From Bog-756 sp963725275 (GTDB lineage: Bacteria > Actinomycetota > Acidimicrobiia > Acidimicrobiales > RAAP-2): a stretch of DNA of 64,000 bases. A program made the position numbers and the translations under genes. Positions 15,467-24,732 of the stretch are shown in pieces. The first letter of the stretch is position 1; each line of letters starts with the position of its first letter. The stretch is from assembly GCA_963725275.1 (NCBI GenBank), contig CAVRXS010000007.1, forward strand, positions 186,001-250,000. The letters are read 5' to 3'. The notes below the pieces were generated by a model. The model ran no database searches, had not been told where the DNA came from, and worked only from the letters and a program-made list of their open reading frames with translations.

Positions 15467-17322
15467 GCCCCGAGGTCCTGATCAAGCGGCGCTCGCGCGC
15501 GATGCGGCTGCTGGTGACCCTGATCTTCTTCGCGCTGGTGGCGCGCCTGGTCGGGGTCCAGGTGCTCAGTCACCAGCACTACGCCGCGCTCTCGACCTCG
15601 GAGCTCTCACAGACCGTCACGGTGCCGGCCGTCCGTGGCGGCATCTTCGACCGCAACGGCGAGGTGCTCGCCGAGACGGTGACCCGCCAGACCATCGTCG
15701 GCGACCCGCTGCTCATCACCCGACCCGCACCCATCGCCGCTGCGCTCTCGCCGCTGCTCGGCGTATCGGCCGCGACCCTCCGGGCCGAGCTGACCGAGCG
15801 GACCGGATTCGTCTACCTGGCCCATCGGGTGTCCGACACGGTGGCCTCGGCTGTCTCCAAGCTGGGGCTCCCGGGCATCAACCTCATCCCCGAGACGCAG
15901 CGCGTCGTTCCGGTCGGACGGCTGGCCCAGCCGCTCGTGGGCACGGTCGACTGGGACGGCAACGGCGCGTCGGGGCTCGAGTACCAGTACCAGTCGGTCC
16001 TGGCCGGCACGCCCGGGTCGACCGACCTCCTGCGCTCTCCGGGCGGTGTCGTCCTGCCGGGCGGGGGCAAGACCGTGCCGTCGCGACCCGGGACCGGCAT
16101 CGAGCTCACCATCGACGAGTCGGTGCAGTACATCGCCGAGCAGGCCCTTGCCGCTGAAGTGGTCGCCTCCCATGCCCTCTCGGGCATCGCCGTCGTCATG
16201 GACGTCAGGACCGGCGACATCCTGGCCATGGCCAACCTCGACAACACGGCCTCGACGTCCGGAGCCCGGGCGCACACGACCCCCACGGCCCCCGTCAGTG
16301 GGGCGGGCCCGCCCTCGGTGTCGGGCCCGACCCTGCTGGCAGCCTCGGACACCCTGCCAGCGGGGGTCGAGGAGGCACCGTCGAACAGTGCGGTGACCCA
16401 GGTCTACGAGCCAGGATCGGTCTTCAAGCTGGTGACCTTCTCGGCGGCCCTGGCCGACAATGTGGTCACCCCCAACCAGCGCCTCACCGTGCCGAGCTCG
16501 CTGCCGATGGGGAAGTACACCTTCCACGACGCCGAGAACCACGGCACCGAACAGCTCACCGCGACCCAGGTGCTGGCCCAGTCGTCGAACATCGGGACCA
16601 TCGAGGTCGCCCAGGGCCTGGGCGAGAGCCGCCTGCTCAACCAGATCTCGCTGCTCGGGTTCGGGCATCCGACCGGGCTCGACGTCCCCGGCGAGTCGCA
16701 GGGCCTGGTCCCCGGGGCGTCCCAGTGGACGGGGACCTCGATCGGGTCGACCCCGATCGGCCAGGACGACGCGGTGACCGCCCAGCAGATCCTCGACGCC
16801 TACAACGCGGTGGCCGACGGGGGCGTGTTCGTGGCCCCCCGCCTGGTCAGGGCCACCGTCGACCCGTCGGGTGGGGTGAGCCCGGTCGCGCCCTCGCCGA
16901 CCCGCCGGGTGATCGACCCGACCACCGATGCCGAGCTCGTCTCCATGCTGGAATCCGTGGTCGCCTCGGGAACCGGCACCGAAGCCGCCATCGACGGCTA
17001 CACCGTGGCCGGCAAGACCGGAACCGCCCAGATCCCCAACCCGAGCCACCTCGGCTACATCCCCGGGGCCTATGTGGGATCCTTTGCCGGATTCGCCCCC
17101 GCTCAGCACCCGGTGCTCTCAGCGGTGGTGGTCCTCGACCACCCCACCCCCATCTACGGTGGGGCCGTCGCCGCTCCGGTGTTCTCGACGATCATGGCCT
17201 ACGCACTCCACCACTACGGCATCCCGACCACCGAAGCCGGCACCACCGCAGCCTCGACGACGGCCGTGGGCGGCGCCGGCTCGGTCACCGTACCGGCCGG
17301 AGCGGTCACGGAAGGGCCGTAG
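15463..17322 (+). CDS. ftsI: Septal peptidoglycan transpeptidase FtsI (class B PBP)
   Basis: Penicillin-binding protein 3-type DD-transpeptidase for septal cross-linking. One N-terminal membrane segment (LLVTLIFFALVARLVGVQVL) precedes a dimerisation/pedestal domain starting RGGIFDRNGEVLA. The transpeptidase motifs are in order: EPGSVFKLV (SxxK), AQSSNIGT (SxN) and AGKTGTAQI (KTG). From the TTG at 15463, which overlaps the ftsL stop, the protein is 619 residues. An ATG at 15502 is an alternative start close to the membrane segment. A Thr/Ser-rich insert sits just before SxxK. Confidence 0.95.
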   Translation: MSPEVLIKRRSRAMRLLVTLIFFALVARLVGVQVLSHQHYAALSTSELSQTVTVPAVRGGIFDRNGEVLAETVTRQTIVGDPLLITRPAPIAAALSPLLGVSAATLRAELTERTGFVYLAHRVSDTVASAVSKLGLPGINLIPETQRVVPVGRLAQPLVGTVDWDGNGASGLEYQYQSVLAGTPGSTDLLRSPGGVVLPGGGKTVPSRPGTGIELTIDESVQYIAEQALAAEVVASHALSGIAVVMDVRTGDILAMANLDNTASTSGARAHTTPTAPVSGAGPPSVSGPTLLAASDTLPAGVEEAPSNSAVTQVYEPGSVFKLVTFSAALADNVVTPNQRLTVPSSLPMGKYTFHDAENHGTEQLTATQVLAQSSNIGTIEVAQGLGESRLLNQISLLGFGHPTGLDVPGESQGLVPGASQWTGTSIGSTPIGQDDAVTAQQILDAYNAVADGGVFVAPRLVRATVDPSGGVSPVAPSPTRRVIDPTTDAELVSMLESVVASGTGTEAAIDGYTVAGKTGTAQIPNPSHLGYIPGAYVGSFAGFAPAQHPVLSAVVVLDHPTPIYGGAVAAPVFSTIMAYALHHYGIPTTEAGTTAASTTAVGGAGSVTVPAGAVTEGP

Positions 17323-17384
17323 GTGGGCCCGGGCACGATCCGCGCAGGCCGATCACGTCCCGGAAGCCCCATGACCACCACGCG

Positions 17385-18814
17385 ATGCTGATGGTGGACC
17401 TGCTCGATGACGTCGAGGTCGACGGCGTCCGGGGCGACCCAGCGACCACCGAGATCCGCTCGGTCGAGTTCGACAGCCGCCAGGTGACCCCCGGCGCGCT
17501 GTTCTGTTGTGTGCCCGGCGAGCGGACCGACGGCCATCGGCACGCGGCAGAGGCCGTCTCCGCGGTGCGACCGGGCTCCTCTGCGAGCACTTCCTCGAGC
17601 TCGGGGTCACCCAGGCCAGGGTGGTGCCCGGTGGGGTCAGGCCGGCCATGGCCGCCGTCGCGTCGGCCTTCCACCGCCACCCGTCGCGATCGCTCACCAC
17701 CGTGGGCGTCACCGGCACCAACGGCAAGACCACGGTCACCCAGCTGGTGCGGTCGATTCTCGAAGCCGACGGTCGGGCCACCGGCGTGATCGGGACGCTC
17801 GACGGAGCCCGGACCACCCCCGAGGCGCCCGCCCTCCAGGCGCAGCTGGCCCGGTTCGTCCGCGACGGGACGCAGGCCGTGGCGATGGAGGTCTCCTCGC
17901 ACGCCCTGGACGCGCACCGGGTGGACGGCATCGTCTTCTCGGTCGGCGCGTTCACCAACCTGAGCCGGGAACATCTCGATCACCACGGCACGATGGAGCA
18001 GTACTACGCGGCCAAGGCCGCGCTCTTCGACCCGGCGCGCTGCGAACGGGCGGTGGTCTTCGTCGACGACCCCTGGGGGGCACGACTCGCCGGTGAGCTC
18101 ATGGAACGCGACGCCATCCCCGTGCGGTCTGTGCGCCGGGCCGAGGCCGAGGACGTCTCGCTGGCCGTCGGTGCCACGGGGTTCCGCTGGCGCGGCCGGC
18201 AGGTGTCGCTGCCCCTGTCGGGAGGGTTCAACGTGGACAACGCCCTGGTGGCGGCTGCCGTGTGCCTCGCCCTCGGGGTCGGCGAGGACCGGGTGGCGGC
18301 GGGGCTCGACGCGGCGTCGGTCGTGCCCGGACGGATGGAGGTGGTCCCGTCGTCCGCTCCGGTGGCGGTGCTGGTCGACTACGCCCACACGCCCGCGGGG
18401 CTGGAGGTGGCCCTCGACGCGGCCCGCGCCCTCGCTGCCGGCGGCCGGGTGGTCTGCGTGTTCGGGTGCGGGGGGGACCGCGACCCGGGCAAGCGCCCGG
18501 AGATGGGCGCAGTGGCCTCGCAGCGCGCGGACGTGGTGATCCTGACCTCCGACAATCCCCGGTCGGAGGATCCGGATGCCATCCTCGCCCAGGTCCGGGC
18601 CGGGATCGCGCCCGGCACCGATCTCGCCGTCGAGCCGGACCGGTCCACCGCCATCCGTGCCGCGGTGGACATGGCCCGACCGGGGGACGTGGTCCTCCTG
18701 GCCGGCAAGGGTCACGAGGTCACCCAGACGGTGGCGGGCAGGACCCTGCCCTTCGACGACCGGACCGAGGCGGCAGCCGCCCTCGAGGAGCGGTTCGGGG
18801 GATCCGGCGCATGA
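17385..18814 (+). CDS. murE: UDP-MurNAc-tripeptide synthetase MurE, meso-DAP type (frame broken once)
   Basis: Adds meso-DAP to UDP-MurNAc-L-Ala-D-Glu. The N-terminal domain (SVEFDSRQVTPGALFCCVPG, DGHRHAAEAVS) is in one frame. From LLCEHFLELGV onward the protein is in another, so one base is missing near 17563. The ATP motif GVTGTNGKTTV, TTPEAPALQ, EVSSHALD and FVDYAHTP-type motif LVDYAHTPAGL follow. DNPR in TSDNPRSEDP is the meso-DAP selectivity loop, matching the dap genes nearby. Corrected length is about 476. The start is ATG 17385 or 17391. The stop overlaps the mraY ATG; murF is not between them. Confidence 0.9.
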
Positions 18815-19842
18815 TCTCCCTCATGACCTCCGGGGGGGTCGCACTGTGGGTGGCCGTGCTCTCCACGCCGGTCCTCATCCGGTGGCTGGTCAGGAACAAC
18901 ATCGGCCAGCAGATCCGGGAGGACGGCCCCCAGGTGCACATCGCCAAGGCGGGGACCCCGACCATGGGCGGGATCTGCATCGTGGCAGCCGTGCTGGTGG
19001 GTTTCCTGGCCGCCCACGCCATCCCGGGCGTCCACTTCTCGCGCTCGGGCGCGCTGGTCCTGCTGGCCATCGCAGGGGCCGGGCTCATCGGGTTCGCCGA
19101 CGACTGGACGAAGGTGCGCCGGCGCCGGAGCCTCGGCCTCAACAAACGGACCAAGTTCGGGGCGCAGATCGCACTCGGTCTGACCTTCTCCCTGTTCGGC
19201 GTCTACTGGGCCCACTCCTCGACCACCCTCTCCTTCACCCGCTACAACTCGGTCGGTCTCCACATGGGAACGGCGGCGTGGGTCGTGTGGGCGACGGTCA
19301 TCATCGTGGCGTCGGCGAACGCGGTGAACCTCACCGACGGCCTCGACGGCCTGGCCGCCGGGTCGTCCACCTTCTGTTTCGCCTGTCTGGCGATCATCGG
19401 CTACTGGCAGTACCGGCATTTCGCGATCTACCGCGTCGGAGACGCCCTCGACCTCGCCCTGCTCGCAGTAGCGCTCGCCGGAGCCTGCCTCGGCTTCCTC
19501 TGGTGGAATGCAGCTCCGGCCAGGATCTTCATGGGGGACACCGGGTCCCTGGCGATCGGGTCGGGCCTCGCCGCGCTCTGCCTGATGATGAACCTCGACC
19601 TGCTCCTGCCGGTCATCGGTGGGCTCTTCGTGATCGTCACGCTCTCGGTGGTGATCCAGGTGGTGAGCTTCCGTGTGTTCCACCGGCGGGTGTTCCTGAT
19701 GGCGCCGCTGCACCACCACTTCGAGCTCATGGGCTGGCCCGAGACCACGGTGATCGTCCGCTTCTGGATCCTGGCCGGTCTCTTCGCCGCCCTCGGCCTC
19801 GGCATCTTCTACGGCGATTTCCTCTCGGTGGGGAAGCTGTGA
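18811..19842 (+). CDS. mraY: Phospho-N-acetylmuramoyl-pentapeptide transferase MraY
   Basis: Integral membrane enzyme making lipid I from UDP-MurNAc-pentapeptide and undecaprenyl phosphate. The 343-residue protein has about ten membrane helices and the conserved loops AGTPTMGG, FADDWTK (two catalytic aspartates), NAVNLTDGLDGLA, FMGDTGSLAIG and MAPLHHHFELMGWPE. The ATG overlaps the murE stop (ATGA), direct coupling where murF normally intervenes. The stop overlaps a GTG opening a 53-codon frame, where murD is normally found. Confidence 0.97.
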   Translation: MISLMTSGGVALWVAVLSTPVLIRWLVRNNIGQQIREDGPQVHIAKAGTPTMGGICIVAAVLVGFLAAHAIPGVHFSRSGALVLLAIAGAGLIGFADDWTKVRRRRSLGLNKRTKFGAQIALGLTFSLFGVYWAHSSTTLSFTRYNSVGLHMGTAAWVVWATVIIVASANAVNLTDGLDGLAAGSSTFCFACLAIIGYWQYRHFAIYRVGDALDLALLAVALAGACLGFLWWNAAPARIFMGDTGSLAIGSGLAALCLMMNLDLLLPVIGGLFVIVTLSVVIQVVSFRVFHRRVFLMAPLHHHFELMGWPETTVIVRFWILAGLFAALGLGIFYGDFLSVGKL

Positions 19843-20000
19843 CCTCCCGGTCGCTTCCCCTGACCGCTGTGTCGCCTCCGGGGTTCCACCACTGGGGCGC
19901 CCGGGTGGACGAGGCTACGGGGATGCAATTCACCGATCAGACCGACAGCGGGTGCGCGCCGGTGCTGGCACGACGCGCCCCCGGGGGTAGCGGTGGCTGA
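19839..20000 (+). CDS. Possible 53-residue small protein between mraY and ftsW
   Basis: The GTG at 19839 overlaps the mraY stop (GTGA), and the frame ends at 20000, overlapping the ftsW start by 8 nt. Both are typical of coupled genes in this cluster. The product has no membrane segment, contains SPPGFHHWGARVDEATG and a single cysteine, and ends PGGSGG. I recognise no family and no similarity to MurD. It could be a real small protein, a relic left after loss of murD, or chance. Confidence 0.35.
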   Translation: MTSRSLPLTAVSPPGFHHWGARVDEATGMQFTDQTDSGCAPVLARRAPGGSGG

Positions 20001-21243
20001 GCGCACGGCGACCGCCCGCCGGTCGACCCGGGAGCGCCATCCCACGAGCACCCCGCGTGCGAGACCGTCCGAGGTCGCTCGGTCGTCGCCCGCCCGGTCG
20101 GGCCGGCTGGCGAACATCCCGACTGCGACCGCACTGGTGGTGTTGGTGGCGGTGCTCTGCGTGGTCGGCCTGGTCATGGTCGGATCGGCCTCGCCGGTCA
20201 TCTCCCTCGGGCTCTACGGCTCCCCCTGGACCATCCTCATCCGCCAGACCCTCTGGATGGCGGTCGGGGCCGGAGCCCTGATCCTCCTCTCACGGGTCGA
20301 CTACCGGCGGTGGCGCGCCGTCCGTGGCCCGCTCGTCGTGGTCAGCATCGGACTGCTGGTCGCCGTGCTGGTCCCCGGTCTCGGGGACGCATCGGGCGGC
20401 TCGTCGCGCTGGATCGGTATCGGACTGCTCAAGATGCAGCCCTCGGAGCTCATGAAGCTGGCCCTGGTCGTCTTCGTCGCCGACCTGGTCACACGCCGTG
20501 CGGACCGGATGGACGAGCCGAAGCTGGTCATCGCCCCGGTGCTCGCGGTCCTGGGCATCTCCGGGGCCCTCATCCTCAAACAGCCGGACATGGGAACCGC
20601 CCTCGTGCTCTGCTGCATCGCCTTCGGGCTCCTCTTCGTCGGCGGGGTGCCGATGGTCCCCATCCTCAAGGTGCTGGGCACCTTCGCCGCGCTGGCCGTG
20701 GTGGTCGGGCTGGCCGACCCGTACCGACGGGACCGGATCCTCTCGTTCCTCAACCCGGGGGCCCACCAGTCGGGGTCCGGCTATCAGGTGTGGCAGTCGC
20801 TGATCGGGTTGGGGGCGGGACACCTGTTCGGCCTCGGGCTCGGCGGCGGGCGCGAGAAGTGGGGGAGCCTGCCCAACGCCCACACCGACTTCATCTTCTC
20901 GGTCGTGGGGGAGGAGCTGGGCATGGTCGGGGCGGTGGCGCTGCTCGGGCTCTTCTTCGCGCTCGCCTGGTTCGGGTTCCGCACCGCCAGCCGGGCGCCC
21001 GACCGGTTCGGGAGCCTCCTCGCGGTCGGCGTGACCACCTGGATCACCAGCCAGGCGATCATCAACGTGGGCGCCGTGATCGGTGTGCTCCCGGTGACCG
21101 GGATCCCGCTCCCCTTCATCTCCTTCGGCGGGTCCTCCCTGGTCATCACCATGGCAGCGGTCGGCATCCTGCTCAACATCGCCGCTCAGGAACGGTCGGG
21201 GAAGGGCGCCAAGCTCCCGCGGCCGCGTCCCTCCCGGGCGTGA
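19993..21243 (+). CDS. ftsW: Lipid II polymerase FtsW (SEDS family)
   Basis: Septal peptidoglycan glycosyltransferase working with FtsI. The 416-residue protein has a basic cytoplasmic N-terminus and ten predicted membrane helices. SEDS signatures present are GSSRWIGIGLLKMQPSELMK, ILKQPDMGTALV, HTDFIFSVVGEELG and the C-terminal GVLPVTGIPLPFISFGGSS. The conserved aspartate in the extracellular loop is in the QPDMGTA block. GTG 19993 has GGGGGTAG upstream. The stop overlaps the murG GTG. Confidence 0.97.
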   Translation: MAERTATARRSTRERHPTSTPRARPSEVARSSPARSGRLANIPTATALVVLVAVLCVVGLVMVGSASPVISLGLYGSPWTILIRQTLWMAVGAGALILLSRVDYRRWRAVRGPLVVVSIGLLVAVLVPGLGDASGGSSRWIGIGLLKMQPSELMKLALVVFVADLVTRRADRMDEPKLVIAPVLAVLGISGALILKQPDMGTALVLCCIAFGLLFVGGVPMVPILKVLGTFAALAVVVGLADPYRRDRILSFLNPGAHQSGSGYQVWQSLIGLGAGHLFGLGLGGGREKWGSLPNAHTDFIFSVVGEELGMVGAVALLGLFFALAWFGFRTASRAPDRFGSLLAVGVTTWITSQAIINVGAVIGVLPVTGIPLPFISFGGSSLVITMAAVGILLNIAAQERSGKGAKLPRPRPSRA

Positions 21244-22394
21244 GCGGGCGTCGCTACGCGGTGATGGCGGGCGGGGGAACGGCAGGGCACCTCCAGCCCG
21301 CACTGGCCATCGCCGAGGCGCTGGTCGAGCGCGGACACGACCGGGGATCGATCGAGTTCGTGGGCTCCGAGCGCGGTCAGGACGCGGCCACCCTGGACGG
21401 GCGCGGATTCCCGGTCACCCTGCTGCCGGGGAGGGGCGTCGTCCGGAGTCTCGCCCCCCGCGACCTCATCGGGAACGTGGTGTCCCTCGCCGGGCTCGCG
21501 GTCGCTGCGGTGGGCGGACTCCGGCTCTTGGCCCGGGCGCGGCCCCGGGTCGTGGTCTCCGTGGGCGGCTATGCAAGCCTGCCGGCTGCGTTGGCCGCCG
21601 TGATGCTGCGGATCCCCCTGGTCCTGGTCAACACCGACGCAGTGCCCGGCGCGGCGAACCGCCTCTTCGGCCGGTTCGCCCGGGCCAGCGTGGTGGGGTG
21701 GGAGGGGGTCCGCCTGCCCCGTGCGGTGGTCACCGGGACGCCGGTGCGCCCCGAGATCGGTGCGGTCCGGCGGGCTCCCGCCGACCGGATCGCCGCGCGG
21801 CACCTGCTCGGGCTGCCCCCAGACCGAGCGGTGGTGGCAGTCTTCGGTGGCTCGCTCGGCGCGAGGAGTCTCAACCGCTGCGTCGAGGGACTCACCGCCC
21901 GTTGGAAGCAGCGCTCGGACGTGGCGATCTACCACATCGTCGGGCGCCGGGACTGGGACGGACGGACTGACGACAGGGCGGGCGACGGGGCGGACCACCC
22001 GGGTCTGGTCCTCGTGCGGGTTCCCTTCGAGGAGCGGATGGCCGCCGTCTACGCAGCCGCCGACGTCGTGGTCTGCCGGGCCGGGGCGATGACCGTGGCC
22101 GAACTGGCCGTCGCCGGGGTGCCGGCGGTGCTGGTGCCCCTGCCGGGAGCGCCGGGTGACCACCAGACGGCCAATGGCCGTGTCCTGGAGGGGGCGGGGG
22201 CCGCGGTGCTCCTGGCCGACCCGCTGTGCGAGCCGACCCGCCTCGCCGGGATCCTCGACGGGCTCCTCTCCGACAGGGGTGCGCTCGACGCGATGGGCGC
22301 GGCCGCAGCGCGGCTGGGTCGTCCCGACGCGGCCGACGCGGGAGCCCGGGTGGTCGAGGCCGCAGCCGACCGGACAGCGCGGGGTGCAGCATGA
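21240..22394 (+). CDS. murG: UDP-GlcNAc:lipid I N-acetylglucosaminyltransferase MurG
   Basis: Converts lipid I to lipid II at the inner face of the membrane. The first Rossmann domain starts VMAGGGTAGHLQPALAIAEAL, the family glycine motif with catalytic histidine. SVGGYASLPAALAA and VNTDAVPGAANRLF follow; the usual QN before AVPG is NTD here. The second domain has FGGSLGARSLN and the donor-binding AGAMTVAELAVAGVPAVLVPLP. Length is 384 residues. It overlaps ftsW and murC by 4 nt each. Confidence 0.96.
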   Translation: MSGRRYAVMAGGGTAGHLQPALAIAEALVERGHDRGSIEFVGSERGQDAATLDGRGFPVTLLPGRGVVRSLAPRDLIGNVVSLAGLAVAAVGGLRLLARARPRVVVSVGGYASLPAALAAVMLRIPLVLVNTDAVPGAANRLFGRFARASVVGWEGVRLPRAVVTGTPVRPEIGAVRRAPADRIAARHLLGLPPDRAVVAVFGGSLGARSLNRCVEGLTARWKQRSDVAIYHIVGRRDWDGRTDDRAGDGADHPGLVLVRVPFEERMAAVYAAADVVVCRAGAMTVAELAVAGVPAVLVPLPGAPGDHQTANGRVLEGAGAAVLLADPLCEPTRLAGILDGLLSDRGALDAMGAAAARLGRPDAADAGARVVEAAADRTARGAA

Positions 22395-23800
22395 CGGAGT
22401 CGCCTGCCCGACCCGGTCTCGGCGACCCCGGGACGCTCGAGCGCATCCACATCGTCGGCATCGGGGGGGCCGGGATGAGCGCCATCGCCACCGTGCTGCA
22501 CGCCATGGGGCACACGGTCTCTGGGAGCGACCTGCGGGCCTCCGCGGTCACCGAGCGCCTACGGGCGGCAGGGATGGCGGTGGCCATCGGGCACGCCCCG
22601 GCCAACCTCGCCGCTGCGCAACTGGTCACTGTCTCCTCAGCGGTCTCAGCGGACAACCCGGAGGTCGTCGAGTCGCGCCGCCTGGGCATCCCGGTCTTCT
22701 CGCGGGCCGAGATCCTGGCCGCGATCTCCGCCCTGCGGCGCTGCATCGCCGTGTCCGGCACCCACGGCAAGACGACGACGGCGTCGATGCTCGCGCTCAT
22801 CCTGGTCGAGGCCGGGATGCGCCCCTCGTTCCTCATCGGCGGCGACGTCAACGAGATCGGGACCAACGCGGCCTGGGACGTGGGCGAGTGGATCGTGGTC
22901 GAGGCGGACGAGAGCGACGGGACCTTCCTCTCGCTCCTGCCCGACACCGCCGTCGTCACCAACGTCGAGGCCGACCACCTCGACCACTACGGCACCTTCG
23001 AGTCGCTGCGGTCGGCATTCGCCCAGTTCCTCGCATCCGCCCTCCGCCACCGGGTGGTCGGAGGGGACGACCCAGAGGCCGCCGCCATCGGCCGGGCCGC
23101 GGGTGCCGACACCGTCGGCTTCGCTGCCGACTGCAGCCACCGGATGGCCGACGCACGCGCAGAACGGAGCGCGGTCTCCTTCACCCTCGATGCGCCAGGC
23201 GGACAACGGCTGGGTCGCCTGGCGGTGGCCGTCCCGGGCCTCCACAACGCACGGAACGCCGCCGTCGCCGCCGTAGCCGCGCTCTCGGCCGGTGCCCCGT
23301 TCGACGCCGCCGAGCGCGCCCTCGCGCGATTCGCGGGTGTGGCCCGCCGCTTCGAATTCCGGGGGGAGCGCAATGGGGTGACCTTCGTCGACGACTATGC
23401 ACACCTGCCGGCCGAGGTCCGGGCCACCCTGGCGGCAGCCCGCCACGGTGGATGGCCACGCGTGGTGGCCGTGTTCCAACCGCATCGCTACACGCGTACC
23501 GCCCAGCTGTGGGAGGTGTTCGGGGGGGCATTCGACGACGCTGACGTGGTGGTGCTCACCGACGTCTACGGCGCGGGCGAGTCCCCGGTGCCCGGTGTGT
23601 CGGGGCGGCTGGTGGCCGAGGCGCTGGGCCGGGCCCGGCCCGATCTCGCGGTGCACTACGTGCCCGGCCGGTCCGACCTCCCGGCCGCTGTGGCGGCCGT
23701 GCTGGAACCGGGCGACCTCTGCTGCACCCTCGGCGCGGGGGATGTGACGTCCCTCGCCGACGAGGTCATGGCGGTGCTCGGAGACGTGAGACCCGCATGA
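22391..23800 (+). CDS. murC: UDP-N-acetylmuramate-L-alanine ligase MurC
   Basis: ATP-dependent ligase adding the first L-alanine to UDP-MurNAc. The 469-residue protein begins with the UDP-binding IHIVGIGGAGMSAIA and has ATP loop VSGTHGKTTTASM, metal site VEADESDGTF, the TNVEADHLDHYG block, PGLHNARNA and the C-terminal FVDDYAHLPAEV and FQPHRYTRT. The ATG overlaps the murG stop and its own stop overlaps the murB ATG. Confidence 0.97.
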   Translation: MTESPARPGLGDPGTLERIHIVGIGGAGMSAIATVLHAMGHTVSGSDLRASAVTERLRAAGMAVAIGHAPANLAAAQLVTVSSAVSADNPEVVESRRLGIPVFSRAEILAAISALRRCIAVSGTHGKTTTASMLALILVEAGMRPSFLIGGDVNEIGTNAAWDVGEWIVVEADESDGTFLSLLPDTAVVTNVEADHLDHYGTFESLRSAFAQFLASALRHRVVGGDDPEAAAIGRAAGADTVGFAADCSHRMADARAERSAVSFTLDAPGGQRLGRLAVAVPGLHNARNAAVAAVAALSAGAPFDAAERALARFAGVARRFEFRGERNGVTFVDDYAHLPAEVRATLAAARHGGWPRVVAVFQPHRYTRTAQLWEVFGGAFDDADVVVLTDVYGAGESPVPGVSGRLVAEALGRARPDLAVHYVPGRSDLPAAVAAVLEPGDLCCTLGAGDVTSLADEVMAVLGDVRPA

Positions 23801-24732
23801 GCGTGTGCACCGGCGATCTCGAGCGCCTGGCCGGACGTCTCGGCGACGCGGCCCGGCGCGACCAGCCACTCGGTGCGCGGACGACCTACCGGGTCGGAGG
23901 GAACGCGGCACTCACCGTCGAGCCGACCGACGAGGACGCCCTGGTGGCGGTCGCCCGCGCGCTCGACGGACTCGACGTGCCCGTCCTCGTGGTCGGGAAC
24001 GGCTCCAATCTCCTGATCGCCGACCGGGGGTTCCGTGGCCTGGCCATCTTCCTCGGCGCGGGGTTCTCGTCCCTGGCCGTCGACGGCACGGAGGTGCGGG
24101 CCGGGGCGGCGCTCGACCTGCCGGCCCTGGCCCGCCGCACGGCCGCGGCCGGGCTGCGTGGCCTCGAGTGGGCGGTCGGGGTGCCCGGAACGGTGGGTGG
24201 GGCCCTGCGGATGAACGTGGGTGGCCACGGCTCGGACACCGCGGCCACCCTTGTCGGGTATCGCCTGATCGACCTGCGTGCCGGCACCGTCACCGAGGCC
24301 CCGGCCGCCGACCTGGCCGCGACCTACCGGCACACCTCTGTGTCTGCCACCGACGTCGTGGTCGAGGCCACCTTCGGGCTCGCACCCGGAGATCCCGCCG
24401 AATCCCGGGCCACCATCGACGAGATCGTGCGCTGGCGGCGGGCCAACCAACCCGGGGGCAGCAACGCCGGATCGGTCTTCACGAACCCACCGGGTGACTC
24501 GGCCGGCCGGCTCATCGACGCCTGCGGCTTCAAGGGCCGCCGGGAGGGGACGGCCGAGGTCTCCCCGAAGCACGCCAACTTCATCCAGGTCGACCGGGGT
24601 GGATCGGCCGACGACGTCCGCCGCCTCGTCGAACGGGTCCGTGAGGAGGTGGCCGCGGCCACCGGGACCCGTCTGGTTCCCGAGGTCCAGATGGTCGGAT
24701 TCGACGGGGGAGACGGAGGGTCGGACCGGTGA
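23797..24732 (+). CDS. murB: UDP-N-acetylenolpyruvoylglucosamine reductase MurB
   Basis: FAD enzyme reducing UDP-GlcNAc-enolpyruvate to UDP-MurNAc. FAD-binding segments TTYRVGGNAA and VVGNGSNLLIADRGF are followed by GLEWAVGVPGTVGGALRMNVG. The catalytic serine region is GGSNAGSVFTNPPGD, and the C-terminal part has AEVSPKHANFIQ and VPEVQMVG. At 311 residues it is a normal short-type enzyme. It overlaps murC and ftsQ by 4 nt each. Confidence 0.96.
   Translation: MSVCTGDLERLAGRLGDAARRDQPLGARTTYRVGGNAALTVEPTDEDALVAVARALDGLDVPVLVVGNGSNLLIADRGFRGLAIFLGAGFSSLAVDGTEVRAGAALDLPALARRTAAAGLRGLEWAVGVPGTVGGALRMNVGGHGSDTAATLVGYRLIDLRAGTVTEAPAADLAATYRHTSVSATDVVVEATFGLAPGDPAESRATIDEIVRWRRANQPGGSNAGSVFTNPPGDSAGRLIDACGFKGRREGTAEVSPKHANFIQVDRGGSADDVRRLVERVREEVAAATGTRLVPEVQMVGFDGGDGGSDR

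Noticed and set aside
18262..18814. Possible fused MurF at the end of murE
   Set aside because: MurE ends at its normal length with its normal C-terminal domain, and no MurF motifs follow.
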